Shown: positions 32,316 through 41,259, numbered from the stretch's first letter. The stretch is 64,000 nucleotides of DNA from Mycobacterium asiaticum (GCF_001673315.1 NZ_LZLQ01000015.1:124001-188000); one strand, 5' to 3'. Translations and numbers: made by a program. Notes: a model not told the origin generated them from the sequence alone.

Positions 32316-32552
32316 GTGAGTGAAGAGCAATGGGACGGCCACCGCATGTGCGACGCCAACTCAGGACAGACCGTGTTTCGTGTGCGGGGTGCCCGCGTTT
32401 GCAATGCCAGCAGTGGCATGACCGAATACCGCATCAGGGACGACGGCAGAGTAGTACACGCCAACAGCGGACAGCTGGCGTTTCGGATCCGCGACGACGG
32501 ACGTGTTGTGGAAGCAAATAGCGGCCAACTTCGGTACCGGCTGCGGGACTGA
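32316..32552 (+). CDS. Small beta-repeat protein (four 18-residue repeats)
   Basis: A 78-residue protein built almost wholly from four units of about 18 residues with core ANSGQxxFRIRDDGRVV: CDANSGQTVFRVRGARV, CNASSGMTEYRIRDDGRVV, HANSGQLAFRIRDDGRVV and EANSGQLRYRLRD. The alternation suggests a four-bladed or flap-like beta structure; I believe related mycobacterial proteins are called 4-fold beta flap proteins. The GTG at 32316 is chosen as start; the ATG at 32346 is an alternative that would lose part of no repeat but the first Cys context. First gene of the island. Confidence 0.65.
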   Translation: MSEEQWDGHRMCDANSGQTVFRVRGARVCNASSGMTEYRIRDDGRVVHANSGQLAFRIRDDGRVVEANSGQLRYRLRD

Positions 32553-32553
32553 C

Positions 32554-33453
32554 ATGACCCAGGAAGACGACGACTACCAACACCCAAAGTGCTACGCCAA
32601 CACTCGGGGTGGCTGCTCCAGCAAGATTTCCGGCGAACACTATGTGTCGCTAGGGCTGATCAAGCTGTATGGAAGCAACGATCCGGATTTCACAATCCAG
32701 CACAGAAGCGGCAAGGGCGTGGGTCACCCAGTGACGCCGAAGAACTTCAAAGCAAACATCCTGTGCCAGAAGCACAACACCGCGCTCAGCCCTGCGGATG
32801 ACGCCGCGCTGGCGTTCGCGACCTTTCTGCGTCGCATCGCGCTTCAGTACGACGCCGGGGCGGGCGAATGGGGTGACGCCGAGCAAATCACCATCTCCGG
32901 TGACGATATGCAGCGGTGGGTGCTGAAAGTGTTCCTGAACCACGCTGTAACAGGACACTTCGCAATTCAACAACGCAAGTCGGTCACGTTTCCGCCGGAG
33001 GCGATTGATCTGCTGCTGGATCGGGCAGCTTGGCCGTCCACCTGGGGCCTAACGGTGCCAGGTGAACTAGGTAGAACCGACGTTCGGTGCTGTCCGTTCC
33101 AGACGAAGGACGTTGTTAACAGCCATTGGTGGGGCGTTGCGCCCTTTGTCCACAAGGACGAAACGTGGATAGGCGGCGGTGTAGTTGACCTGGCGCACGT
33201 CAGTTTTGGTCTGACGCTATTCAACCCGGGCCGCGGGATGCCGGGGTGGAACAATCCTGGGAACACACTGCGTGGATCCCTGCAGCGGCCAAGCTTCATC
33301 GGCTGGGAGATGGACGGCGTAGAGAAACGCATCAGGTTCGAGTGGGATTATCCGTTGCACCACATGGGCCTAACGTACAAGTTGACACCGCAGAACAAGG
33401 TTGATCGGCTTGCCGGCAAACTGCCAGTGGGACAGCACATCTGGCTTGAATAG
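32554..33453 (+). CDS. Zinc-binding HNH-like protein of unknown function
   Basis: A 299-residue protein. The N-terminal 80 residues carry a pattern typical of HNH/His-Me-like zinc modules: CYANTRGGCSSKISGEHYVS, then ILCQKHNTALSPADDAA, giving Cys-Cys...EH...Cys-x-x-HN. The rest (FFLNHAVTG-like KVFLNHAVTGHFAIQQRK, WGLTVPGELGR) is not recognised. Proteins with this kind of module occur in defence and phage-related islands, but a nuclease activity is not shown. The ATG at 32554 follows the repeat-protein stop by one base, so the two form an operon. Confidence 0.65.
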   Translation: MTQEDDDYQHPKCYANTRGGCSSKISGEHYVSLGLIKLYGSNDPDFTIQHRSGKGVGHPVTPKNFKANILCQKHNTALSPADDAALAFATFLRRIALQYDAGAGEWGDAEQITISGDDMQRWVLKVFLNHAVTGHFAIQQRKSVTFPPEAIDLLLDRAAWPSTWGLTVPGELGRTDVRCCPFQTKDVVNSHWWGVAPFVHKDETWIGGGVVDLAHVSFGLTLFNPGRGMPGWNNPGNTLRGSLQRPSFIGWEMDGVEKRIRFEWDYPLHHMGLTYKLTPQNKVDRLAGKLPVGQHIWLE

Positions 33454-33481
33454 CTAAGCCTCCAATCGATAGGGTTTCAAC

Positions 33482-34258
33482 ATGCATGCAGACGCTTGGG
33501 CAGCCTGGGGGACATGTATCGCGGCGGGTTTTGCTGGCCTGACGACGGTCATCGCCGGTGCGGCTGCTTGTTTTGCACGCGGCCAAGTTCTGGAAGCTCG
33601 CAGAACTCGCGAAAGAGTCGCCCAACCTAATGTTGTTGGCTTCGCTGACCACAACCCAACTAACTGGCAGTATCTGGACGTGGTGATCAGGAACTGTGGT
33701 CAGACACCGGCTTACGACATCGCCATCCAGATGAAGCCCTTAGATGTTTCTCCGTACCACAACTTGATCACGGGCGAAGATGTCGGCGTTTCCAATCTTT
33801 ACGTGCCCAGCCACATTCCGATGCTCGCACCAGGACAAGAGTGGCGAACGCTGTGGGACTCTGCTGTCAAGCGCAAACAGCACGCAGATCAACTATCCGA
33901 CGATGACATCGTTGGAGATATCTCGTTTCGGGACAACATGAATGACGAGCCGGGCAAGGGTCGGCCCTACAAGTCTCGAATCTGGATCAACCCTGGGATG
34001 TTTCGGAACATGTTGCGCCTCACAGAAATCGAACCGTCAAAACAAATCGCGAGTGAAATTGGCAAGATTGCAAGCACGATCAGTGGCTATCGCGATGACG
34101 AAAAGCCCATTTGGGTCTACACGCTGCCAGGCGAGCGCGAACACCAACGCCGCGAGGACAAGAGAGCTGACGAACGGCGGAAGTTAACCGAAGTGCACGA
34201 CCACATAATCAGCAAGCTCACCCCAGAGGAACGGGAACAGCCGCGGAAAAAAGTCTAG
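33482..34258 (+). CDS. N-terminally membrane-anchored protein of unknown function
   Basis: A 258-residue protein with one N-terminal helix (WAAWGTCIAAGFAGLTTVIA, residues 5-24), a basic segment (QVLEARRTRERV), an immunoglobulin-like beta region (YLDVVIRNCGQTPAYDIAIQM), and a strongly charged C-terminal tail (EREHQRREDKRADERRK). This layout is common for small membrane proteins of actinobacterial prophages and islands. ATAGGG precedes the ATG. It ends four bases inside the convergent integrase remnant. Confidence 0.65.
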   Translation: MHADAWAAWGTCIAAGFAGLTTVIAGAAACFARGQVLEARRTRERVAQPNVVGFADHNPTNWQYLDVVIRNCGQTPAYDIAIQMKPLDVSPYHNLITGEDVGVSNLYVPSHIPMLAPGQEWRTLWDSAVKRKQHADQLSDDDIVGDISFRDNMNDEPGKGRPYKSRIWINPGMFRNMLRLTEIEPSKQIASEIGKIASTISGYRDDEKPIWVYTLPGEREHQRREDKRADERRKLTEVHDHIISKLTPEEREQPRKKV

Positions 34259-35219
34259 CTGGATCGCTTCGACGCAAAGGACACGACATTATTGGCGCTC
34301 TGGGCAACCGGCCTACCAAACTTCGGTGCCGCCGTGTCATCCTCGCGGATGTAGTCGGCGTAGGTAGACAGCGTGAGAACGTAGCTGCTATGTCCCAACC
34401 ACTTTGACACCTGCATGTAGTGCTCAACCTGTACCACAACTACTTCCAACCCGCCTTGTCCACCGGCCCAGTTGAAGTCCGCCACCTCCACAGCGGTGCT
34501 TCCGGCGCGGGTGCGCTTGCCGGGAAACAGCGGTGCGTGCGCAATGTACCTCTGGCCTTGTGTGCTCATCGCCGAGAAAGGGTGCACGGTCGTCAGGTAA
34601 TCCCGCAGGTCGTCAGCCAGCCAGGTCGCTAGGGGCACTACGCGATCACTCTTGGCGGTCTTGGGTGTGCCGGCAATCCACTCCCCCTGTCTCTTAGTGG
34701 CAGTACGCCGAACACGCACAGCACCGACGGTGCCTGGGATGTCCGGTAGCGTTACATCGCCAACCTGCAGGCCCTGCAACTCCGCCGCCCGTACTCCGGT
34801 GTAGGCGGCGAACAGCACCGCCAGGGCGTACACGGGGTTGTTGCGCTGTGGGGCAATCCAGTCATGCAACGCCGCTACTTCACTGGACGCCAGCGGCCTG
34901 TGCTCAAACGGCTGCTTGGCTCGCAGGCTGGTGCCGGAGGGGTGTGGGCTGACAGCCTGCCGCTTAGTGCTACTGCGCCTACCGGAGACAACGGGGTTGG
35001 CGGCAATGGCTGATCGTCCACGGCGGTGTCAAGGATGCGCTTGAGCGTTTTGACAATCTGTTTCACCGTCTTCGGGCTGCGCACGGCAGTGTGTGTCTTT
35101 GCGCGTGCGAGTTGCTGCTTGCTGCTCTGCCGCTTGGTGACTTTTGCAGCTCTGGGTTTGCCGCGTGTTACGAAGTTGCGCTGGTAGGGCTTCAGCAGCT
35201 CGGCGCGAAAGCGGGCCAC
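34255..35219 (-). pseudogene. Degenerate tyrosine integrase
   Basis: Pieces of a phage-type integrase lie in different frames. The C-terminal piece (34255 to about 35020) includes AAYTGVRAAELQGLQVGDV with the first catalytic Arg, TPKTAKSDRVVPLA, and HYMQVSKWLGHSSYVLTLSTYADYI with the Tyr. The HxLRH box with the second Arg is missing: DFNWAGGQGGLEVVVVQVEHYM stands where it should be. The N-terminal core-binding piece (QRNFVTRGKPRAAKV, SPKTVKQIVKTLKRILDTAV) is in another frame, broken near 35015. Further scrambled N-terminal sequence extends towards 35390. The enzyme must be inactive. Confidence 0.75.
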
Positions 35220-35391
35220 GTCGGCTGGGTCTGCTGCAGGGGGTGTGCATGGTTGCTGGCAAACTCTTCACCGATTTTTCGGGCAGCGGCGTTTCCGCCC
35301 ACTCCGCACTTCCCAACGGTCCGTGTCGGCCCGCGCCCGCTGCGGCCTGGTCCATTGACACGCGTTTACTGGCAGATCCAAGCTGAAGGAC

Positions 35392-35673
35392 ATGAGCAAG
35401 AAGCTGATCACCGCAGCTGTGTTGGCGTTCGGGGTAGCCGTCGGGCTTGCACCGGCTGCACACGCTGACATCAATCGGGAAGTCTGCCTAGCCGTGATGG
35501 CTATGGGCGTAAATCCCTACGATCCCAGCGACCACTACGCCCTGAACATGCTCGAACGGTATCCGAACATGACTTTTAACCAGGCTAATGATCTGGTGAA
35601 ACAGGCGTTTGGCTCGGTCCGATGGCACAACAACCCAATGTGCAACGGAGTAACGATTCCCGAGAACTACTGA
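35392..35673 (+). CDS. Small secreted DUF732-like protein
   Basis: A 93-residue protein with a clear Sec signal peptide (KKLITAAVLAFGVAVGLAPAAHA, cleavage after AHA at about residue 25). The mature part of about 68 residues has two Cys (VCLAVMAMG, NPMCNGV) that could form a disulphide, as in the mycobacterial DUF732 family. GAAGGA lies very close to the ATG. It is within the island, between the integrase remains and the tRNA, and may be cargo or older host sequence. Confidence 0.7.
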   Translation: MSKKLITAAVLAFGVAVGLAPAAHADINREVCLAVMAMGVNPYDPSDHYALNMLERYPNMTFNQANDLVKQAFGSVRWHNNPMCNGVTIPENY

Positions 35674-35738
35674 CTGCCGCACTCTGGGCGCACCTGTCGC
35701 AAAGGCCAACGGGTCAGAAAGAAGGTTGCGGCGCGCTC

Positions 35739-35756
35739 GCTGTCACACGCTGTCAC
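35739..35756. repeat. Candidate right integrase arm-type sites
   Basis: GCTGTCAC occurs at 35739-35746 and 35749-35756 (10-base phasing), 73 bases inside the right attachment copy, mirroring the pair at 32225-32243. Confidence 0.45.
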
Positions 35757-35826
35757 AGTGCCGTTTCGGGCCGTCGAGGCAGTGCGGATCAAGAGCGTCC
35801 GCAAGCCTTCTAGCTGCGCAAAAATT

Positions 35827-35903
35827 TGGTGGGGCGGGCGGGGCTCGAACCCGCGACCAACGGATTATGAGTCCGCGGCTCTAACCAACTGAGCTACCGC
35901 CCC
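35827..35903 (-). tRNA. tRNA with CAT anticodon (Met, or Ile2 if lysidine-modified)
   Basis: A full cloverleaf can be drawn: acceptor GGGGCGG/CCGCCCC, D stem GCTC/GAGC, anticodon arm GCGGA-CTCATAA-TCCGT, T arm GCGGG-TTCGAGC-CCCGC, discriminator A, and an encoded CCA at 35829-35827. The anticodon is CAT. Elongator Met is the default call. The tRNA-Ile2 read by TilS has the same DNA anticodon and cannot be excluded by eye. Its 3' half is the attachment core of the island. Confidence 0.9.
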
Positions 35904-35974
35904 AGGCGCGGCGCACGACGAGTGCGCATCGCAGTAGACACTAGCGCGCAGCAACACCAGCCAAGCACCTGCAC

Positions 35975-36409
35975 TCACTCAACCGGCCGCAGTCGGAACA
36001 CCCTGATCTCCCGCGGCGCCGCCTGCTCGCGGTAGGCCTCGTACCCGGCGTAGAAATCCACCGCGGTCTTCCACGCCGCCTCCCGTTCCGGACCGCTCAA
36101 CAGTTCAGCCCGATACCGGCGTGGTGGGCCGTTGTATTCGACCGTGCACTCCGGATTCGCCTTCAGATTGGCACTCCACGCCGGGTGCTTGTCCCTCCCG
36201 TAGTTGGACCCGATCGCCAACAGCCCGACGCCATCCCTGATCAGCGTCAGCGGATTCGTGCGCTCCTGCCCCGACTTGGCACCGATAGACGTAACAAGGC
36301 CGATCTTGCCGAAGCCCATGGTGCCGAACCGGCCACCCGTCCACGGGATCAGCCGCTTGTCGATGTGTGGCGCCACATGAACGGCCATCTGATAGCCGAA
36401 CCGACTCAT
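35975..36409 (-). CDS. Deazaflavin (F420)-dependent nitroreductase-family protein
   Basis: A 144-residue protein of the Ddn/FDOR-A family, split-barrel proteins that use coenzyme F420H2 and reduce quinones or nitro compounds. Family features are IPWTGGRFGTMGFGKIGLVTSIGAKSGQERTNPL (read in parts), LLAIGSNYGRDKHPAWSANLKANP and YRAELLSGPEREAAW. These are the F420-binding and substrate strands. A longer frame exists upstream, but the ATG at 36409 gives a normal family N-terminus; GTG 36484 is an alternative. It lies next to the tRNA at the start of the conserved backbone. Confidence 0.82.
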   Translation of the reverse strand: MSRFGYQMAVHVAPHIDKRLIPWTGGRFGTMGFGKIGLVTSIGAKSGQERTNPLTLIRDGVGLLAIGSNYGRDKHPAWSANLKANPECTVEYNGPPRRYRAELLSGPEREAAWKTAVDFYAGYEAYREQAAPREIRVFRLRPVE

Positions 36410-36512
36410 GGCTATGCGTTCGAAAACTGCCTCGTCAAACCGCAGCCGCCGCCCACGAAGAGGGCTTTCCCGTCGAAGAGACACACCATGCCGATACCCA
36501 CCCACCGCGCCG

Positions 36513-36722
36513 CTAATCCTCGCCTTTACGTGCCTTGCGCCGCGCCTCCCAGGTGTATTGCTTGTACTCGTCCTGCACGTGCGTATCGCGGTGGTTGGCC
36601 GGACACAGCCACTGCCGGTCCATCCGGTCGCCATTACCTGTCATGTCGATGATCTGATAGTCAGCGTCGGCGCGACAGCTCAAGCAGTAGCTGGTGCCAA
36701 CCTCAAGGATCTCCCCGATCAC
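36513..36722 (-). CDS. Small zinc-ribbon-like protein
   Basis: A 69-residue protein with CLSC near residue 13 and LCPANHRDTH near residue 39, a C-x-x-C ... C-x-x-x-H pattern fitting a small zinc-binding fold. The tail is basic (WEARRKARKGED). The GTG at 36722 is preceded by GGGGAAG at about six bases, a good ribosome site, which is the main support for the gene. No function is known to me. Confidence 0.6.
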   Translation of the reverse strand: MIGEILEVGTSYCLSCRADADYQIIDMTGNGDRMDRQWLCPANHRDTHVQDEYKQYTWEARRKARKGED

Positions 36723-36771
36723 CTAAATCTTCCCCTCGCGCAACAAATGCCGAAACCGGCTGAAACACAAC

Positions 36772-37500
36772 TCAATACAGGTAAACCACGGCGCCGTCTC
36801 CGCCATGGCACACCACCAATGCGCCGTCACCGGAGCAGGTCATCGCGTAGTGCCGACGCGTCACCGGACTCATCGCATCGACCTGCCGCGTCTCCGAGCT
36901 CACCGGGCCATTGGCGGCATATGCCAAACGAACCGCTTCGGCGAACTGACAGGTCGTATCGGAAGACCCGACCGCTGATGACGTCAACCCGCCCGCCGGC
37001 GCAGCCGTAGCAGGACAGACCAGCGCACCCGGCGGCAACGTCACGGGCTTCTTGGATGTGGACGTCGTCGACGTAGGAGCGTCCGCCGCCGGCACCCACG
37101 TCGGACAGTGCTGGGTCTTGAACGCCAGATCCGACGGCATGATCTGCACCAGCTGCGGCCAGCTGCCGGCGCCGTTGGCGATGGTGTCCGACAGGGTCCC
37201 GGACAACCCGCGCAGCCGCTCCCAATAACAGTCGTGCGCGCCTTCCGACCGGTAGGTGCCGGGCGCGATGTCGACGCCCACCTTGAAGGTGCCGTCTCCC
37301 GGGAAGGTAGCCGGTGCCCCGGCGACCGGGGTGGACGACGACGGCGGCAACGGCGGCACCGTTGTCCCGGGATAGATCGGCGGCATGTAGGACGTGGTGT
37401 CGCTGCGCCGAGTGATCGTGGGCGCGGCGGTTTTCGGACCGGCTCCCGAACACCCGGCCAAGACGCAAACCAAGAGGACGAAGACTACGCGACGGGCCAT
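36772..37500 (-). CDS. Lipoprotein of unknown function
   Basis: A 242-residue lipoprotein. The signal peptide RRVVFVLLVCVLAGC ends in the lipobox LAGC (Cys at about residue 17). A Thr/Pro-rich linker follows (TTVPPLPPSSSTPV), then a domain FKVGVDIAPGTYRSEGAHDCYWERLRGL in which GTYRS...CYWER resembles small mycobacterial surface domains. The C-terminus carries another Cys pair (MTCSGDGALVVCHGG). The ATG at 37500 is preferred over one 13 codons earlier, because it places the signal peptide correctly. It follows the AhpD-like gene by ten bases. Confidence 0.78.
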   Translation of the reverse strand: MARRVVFVLLVCVLAGCSGAGPKTAAPTITRRSDTTSYMPPIYPGTTVPPLPPSSSTPVAGAPATFPGDGTFKVGVDIAPGTYRSEGAHDCYWERLRGLSGTLSDTIANGAGSWPQLVQIMPSDLAFKTQHCPTWVPAADAPTSTTSTSKKPVTLPPGALVCPATAAPAGGLTSSAVGSSDTTCQFAEAVRLAYAANGPVSSETRQVDAMSPVTRRHYAMTCSGDGALVVCHGGDGAVVYLY

Positions 37501-37510
37501 CTCGCGGCCG

Positions 37511-38362
37511 TCAGCTAAACACCGTCTGACCATTGACATCGATCAGATATCGCTCGGTCCCCGACTCCACCCGCGCCGCGTCCGCCCCCAACGACACCGC
37601 GATCTTGTTGCAGGAATTGCGCATGATGTCGAAGGTCAACTCCACGGCCTCGGCTTCGCTGAAGCAGGAGCGCACCTCGGCGGCATCGTCGACGGCGAGG
37701 TGCGCAGGGGTCCAAATTAGCGCATCTACATACCGCAGCGCTGCTTTAGCGCGCGCGTCCAGGACCGATGATGTCTCGAATCGGGCGATCTCGTCGTACA
37801 ACGTCTCCGAACCGCCCGCATCCAGCGCATGCCCTTCCCGCAGCGACTTGCACAGCCGGCAGTTGTGCGCGTCGGCCACCCGCAGCCGCACCAGCTCAGA
37901 CGTCACGGGGTCCAAGTCCCGCATCCGGGCCACCGCGGGCGCGAACTCGCCCAGTAACACTGCGGACGGCTCGCTGCCGTCGTCCCAATCGACGGCCTGG
38001 CCCACCCACTCCAAGTACGCAGCACCAACACCCAACGCTTCCAGGCCGGCTCGCACTCGCGGCACGAAGTCGGCGATAAAGATCGCCACGACAGCGCGAA
38101 AAGTGCTGTCGCCCAGATGCTTGAACATAGAAGACCGTTGCTCGACGGTGATCATCGAGACGTCGGTGCTGAATTGCTCGGCGAAGGCCGCCACCACCGC
38201 GTCGGCCTCCGATGGCGGCGCGTCAGACGGGGCGATGGGCAGCGGCGGTAACCCCAGCACCGAAGCGCACACCCGCCGCACCATCCCCGCCAGCGGCGCG
38301 TTACCACAAGACAACGCGACCAACCGCGCCAGTTGGTCAGTTTCGAGGGCAGCCACCCCCAT
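37511..38362 (-). CDS. AhpD-like (carboxymuconolactone decarboxylase family) protein
   Basis: A 283-residue protein with an AhpD-like core. The redox site is [17 protein letters not shown] (about residues 170-186), a CxxC followed by His, as in AhpD/CMD peroxidase partners. The length and the position beside the TldE gene suggest the Rv2313c counterpart of M. tuberculosis (from memory, not checked). AhpD-type proteins reduce peroxides or act as lipoamide-linked oxidoreductases; which one applies here is open. Confidence 0.78.
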   Translation of the reverse strand: MGVAALETDQLARLVALSCGNAPLAGMVRRVCASVLGLPPLPIAPSDAPPSEADAVVAAFAEQFSTDVSMITVEQRSSMFKHLGDSTFRAVVAIFIADFVPRVRAGLEALGVGAAYLEWVGQAVDWDDGSEPSAVLLGEFAPAVARMRDLDPVTSELVRLRVADAHNCRLCKSLREGHALDAGGSETLYDEIARFETSSVLDARAKAALRYVDALIWTPAHLAVDDAAEVRSCFSEAEAVELTFDIMRNSCNKIAVSLGADAARVESGTERYLIDVNGQTVFS

Positions 38363-38371
38363 ACGGTAAAC

Positions 38372-39745
38372 CTATTGAGCCTGGCTAACCGAGGACATGT
38401 GAAAGTCCGGTATCCGCAGCGACGGCATCGCGGCGCGGGTCGCCCAGTCGCCCCATTCCCGCGGCAGCGTCTGTTCGCTGACGCCGGCCTCGGTGGCCCG
38501 GCGCAGCAGATCCAGTGGGCTCTCGTTGAACCGGAAGTTGTTCACCGCTCCGGTCACCTCGCCGTCCTCGATCAGGTACACGCCATCTCGTGTCAGGCCC
38601 GTCAGCAGCAACGTCGTCGGGTCGACCTCGCGGATGTACCACAGCGTGGTCAGCAACAACCCGCGCTCGGTCGACGCGATCATGTCGGCCAGATCCGCCG
38701 ACCCGCCCGTCATCACCAGGTTGTCGGCACCGACCGCGACCGGTACGTCGAACCGTGCGGCCGTGGCTCGCGGATAGGCCAGGGCGTTGATCACGCCGTC
38801 GCGGATCCAGTCCACCTGGCCGATCTCCATGCCATTGTCGAACACCGACGCCGTCTCACTTGAATTGCTCACCGCCACAAACGGTGTGCAGGCCAGGCCG
38901 GGCGCCATCGGGTCGGAGAACAACGTCAACGGCAGCGATGTAAGTCGCTCCCCCACCCGGGTCCCGCCGCCGGGCGCCGACAGGGCCGTCCGGCCTTCCT
39001 GTGCACCCCGGCCGCCCATCTTCCAGTTCAGGTAGATCATCATGTCGGCCACGGTCGAGGGCGGCATGATTGTTTCGTACCGTCCCGCAGGCAGTTCCAC
39101 CGTTCGCGACGACCAGGACAACCTGGTGGACAGATCCGACAGCAGCGAATCAATCGACACATCAATGAAATCCGATGTACCGACGCCTGCCCAGGCGGAC
39201 GCGTCGCCACGCTTGGCGTTGAGTTCGATGGCCCCGGTAGGCAGGGTGTAGCGCCGCCGCAACCCCGTCGAGGACGCCAGGAACGTCGTCGAACGACTGT
39301 GGTGGGCATAGCCGAACAACCGGTCCGCGCCGCGGAACGCCTTGCTCAACGGACCGGCGATCCCGGTGAATGCCGCCACCCCGGTACCGGGTACGGGGGC
39401 GTCCCAGTCGGCGGGCTCCCCCACATCGCCCAGCAGCGGGGCCGCGTCACCGGCTTCGGGCGCCGAGCGGGCCGCATCCTGCGACGACACCACCAGCCCC
39501 GGCAGTGCCGACGGGTCGGCGTCACCGGAGACCACAGAGCCCACATAAGCGCTAGAGCCCTGTCGCACAATGGAAATCACGGTCACGCTGCGGCTGACCG
39601 CAACGCCGTTAGTGGTCATCGTGTTGTTCGCCCAGCGCAGTGTCGCCTCGACCGTGTCGGTGACCAGCACCATGGTTTCGTCGGCCCGGCCGGCCTTCGC
39701 CGCCTCGGCCAGGACGATCTCGACGACGTGCTGCGGTGTGATCAT
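38372..39745 (-). CDS. tldE: TldE/PmbA-type metallopeptidase subunit
   Basis: A 457-residue PmbA/TldE protein, the non-metal subunit of the TldD/TldE protease that trims peptides and modified-peptide leaders. Recognisable parts are NNTMTTNGVAVSRSVTVISI, SDFIDVSIDSLLSDLSTRLSW, and the C-terminal ANNLVMTGGSAD-like GADNLVMTGGSADLADMI. Its ATG overlaps the TldD stop as ATGA, so the subunits are translated together. The length equals that of M. tuberculosis Rv2314c. Confidence 0.9.
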   Translation of the reverse strand: MITPQHVVEIVLAEAAKAGRADETMVLVTDTVEATLRWANNTMTTNGVAVSRSVTVISIVRQGSSAYVGSVVSGDADPSALPGLVVSSQDAARSAPEAGDAAPLLGDVGEPADWDAPVPGTGVAAFTGIAGPLSKAFRGADRLFGYAHHSRSTTFLASSTGLRRRYTLPTGAIELNAKRGDASAWAGVGTSDFIDVSIDSLLSDLSTRLSWSSRTVELPAGRYETIMPPSTVADMMIYLNWKMGGRGAQEGRTALSAPGGGTRVGERLTSLPLTLFSDPMAPGLACTPFVAVSNSSETASVFDNGMEIGQVDWIRDGVINALAYPRATAARFDVPVAVGADNLVMTGGSADLADMIASTERGLLLTTLWYIREVDPTTLLLTGLTRDGVYLIEDGEVTGAVNNFRFNESPLDLLRRATEAGVSEQTLPREWGDWATRAAMPSLRIPDFHMSSVSQAQ

Positions 39746-41259
39746 CGGCCGCCCTCGGTCCGGGTATTGAGCACGTTGATGCTGCGGAACAGCGCGGACG
39801 GGCAGCCGTGACTGACCGGGGCCACCTGGCCGGGCTGCGCTTTACCGCAGTTCAACGCACCACCCAGCCGCCAGGTCGACTGCCCTCCAACAGCTTCCAT
39901 CGAATTCCAGAAATCCGTGGTCGTCGCCTGGTAAGCGACGTCGCGCAACTGCCCGTACAACGCACCGTCCCGTATTCGATAGAAACGTTGTCCGGTGAAC
40001 TGGAAGTTGTACCGCTGCATGTCGATTGACCACGACTTGTCGCCGACGATGTAGATGCCGTCGTCGATGCGTGCGATGAGATCTGCGGTGGACAGATCCG
40101 AAGAGCCCGGCTGCAGCGACACATTGGCCATCCGCTGAATCGGCACGTGGTGCGCCGAGTCGGCGTAGGAGCAGCCGTTGGAACGCTCCTGACCCAACCG
40201 CGGTGCGAACACCCGGTCCAGTTGGTAGCCGACGAACACTCCGTCGCGCACCAGGTCCCAGCTTTGCGCCTCGACCCCTTCGTCGTCGTAACCTACTGTG
40301 GCCAGGCCGTATTGGACGGTGCGGTCGGCGGTCACATTCATCACCGGCGAACCGTATTGCATCGACCCGAGTTTGTCCGGGGTGGCGAAGGACGTCCCGG
40401 CGTAGGCGGCTTCGTAACCGATAGCACGGTCGTATTCGGTTGCGTGGCCGATGGATTCGTGGATAGTCAGCCACAGGTTGGACGGGTCGATCACCAGATC
40501 CGTGGGGCCGGGCATCACTGACGGCGCGCGCATCTTCTCATACAGCAGGTCCGGGAGTTCGGCGAGCTCGGCGGTCCAGTCCCACACAGAATCGCCGGCC
40601 ACCGCTTCCCAGCCGCGCGCGGTCGGCGGGGCCAGCGTACGCATCGAGTCGAAGCTGCCCGCCCGGGCGTCGATGCTGACGGCCTCCACCGAGGGTTGCA
40701 GCCGCACCCGCTGCTGGGTGATCGAGGAACCGAAGCTGTCGGCGTAGAAAGTCTGCTCTTTGACCGCGGTCAGACCGGCCGACACGTGGTCCACGCCGTC
40801 GGCGTCCAACAGCCGCCCGGAATAATCCTGCAGCACCCCGATCTTCTCCGACGCCGAAACGGTGAACGGGTCGATCTCGTAGTCCGACACCCAGCTGGCG
40901 TCGGCGTACACCGGCTCGGCTGCCAACCGGACCTGTTCGGTGTTCAGGGCCGCGAGGACGGTGGCTATCTGCGCGGCGTGCCGCGCGGTGCGGGCCGCCA
41001 CCTCCGCCGACAGCTCGGCGTGCGAGGCGAACCCCCAGGTCCCCGCCACGATCACCCGTACCGACAGCCCAACCTCACGGCTGATCACCGCGGTCTCCAA
41101 CTCGCCGTCGCGCAACTGGATGATCTCGGTGCTGATGCGATGAATCCGCAGGTCGGCGTAGCTGGCTCCGGCCTCCCTGGCCGCCGACAGTGCGGCGTCT
41201 GCCAGCTGATGGCGCGGCAGGTCCAGGAAGTCGGAATCGATCCCCCGGTTCGATGTCAC
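39742..41259 (-). CDS. tldD: TldD metalloprotease subunit
   Basis: A 505-residue TldD protein with the zinc motif HESIGH (HExxxH, about residues 266-271) in WLTIHESIGHATEYDRAIGYE, and downstream SNGCSYADSAHHVPIQRM. With TldE it forms a heterodimer that degrades unfolded peptides threaded into its interior. The start is GTG at 41259. Only 33 bases separate it from the divergently transcribed uspA. The length equals that of Rv2315c, and the order tldE-tldD-uspABC is as in M. tuberculosis. Confidence 0.92.
   Translation of the reverse strand: MTSNRGIDSDFLDLPRHQLADAALSAAREAGASYADLRIHRISTEIIQLRDGELETAVISREVGLSVRVIVAGTWGFASHAELSAEVAARTARHAAQIATVLAALNTEQVRLAAEPVYADASWVSDYEIDPFTVSASEKIGVLQDYSGRLLDADGVDHVSAGLTAVKEQTFYADSFGSSITQQRVRLQPSVEAVSIDARAGSFDSMRTLAPPTARGWEAVAGDSVWDWTAELAELPDLLYEKMRAPSVMPGPTDLVIDPSNLWLTIHESIGHATEYDRAIGYEAAYAGTSFATPDKLGSMQYGSPVMNVTADRTVQYGLATVGYDDEGVEAQSWDLVRDGVFVGYQLDRVFAPRLGQERSNGCSYADSAHHVPIQRMANVSLQPGSSDLSTADLIARIDDGIYIVGDKSWSIDMQRYNFQFTGQRFYRIRDGALYGQLRDVAYQATTTDFWNSMEAVGGQSTWRLGGALNCGKAQPGQVAPVSHGCPSALFRSINVLNTRTEGGR

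Larger units (their letters stand above)
32030..35873. mobile_element. tRNA-integrated genomic island of about 3.8 kb with a dead integrase
   Basis: The 45 bases at 32030-32074 are identical to 35829-35873, which form the 3' half of an intact tRNA gene. This is the footprint of a tyrosine-integrase element: the right copy completes the tRNA, the left copy marks the other end. Inside are a beta-repeat protein, a zinc/HNH-like protein, a membrane-anchored protein, integrase remains next to the right end, and a small secreted protein. Paired GCTGTCAC words near each end could be integrase arm sites. Confidence 0.75.

Noticed and set aside
34420..34632. Plus-strand frame with Tyr/His-rich start over the integrase
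   Set aside because: It is the antisense of conserved integrase sequence (GHSSYVLTLSTY) and has no ribosome site.
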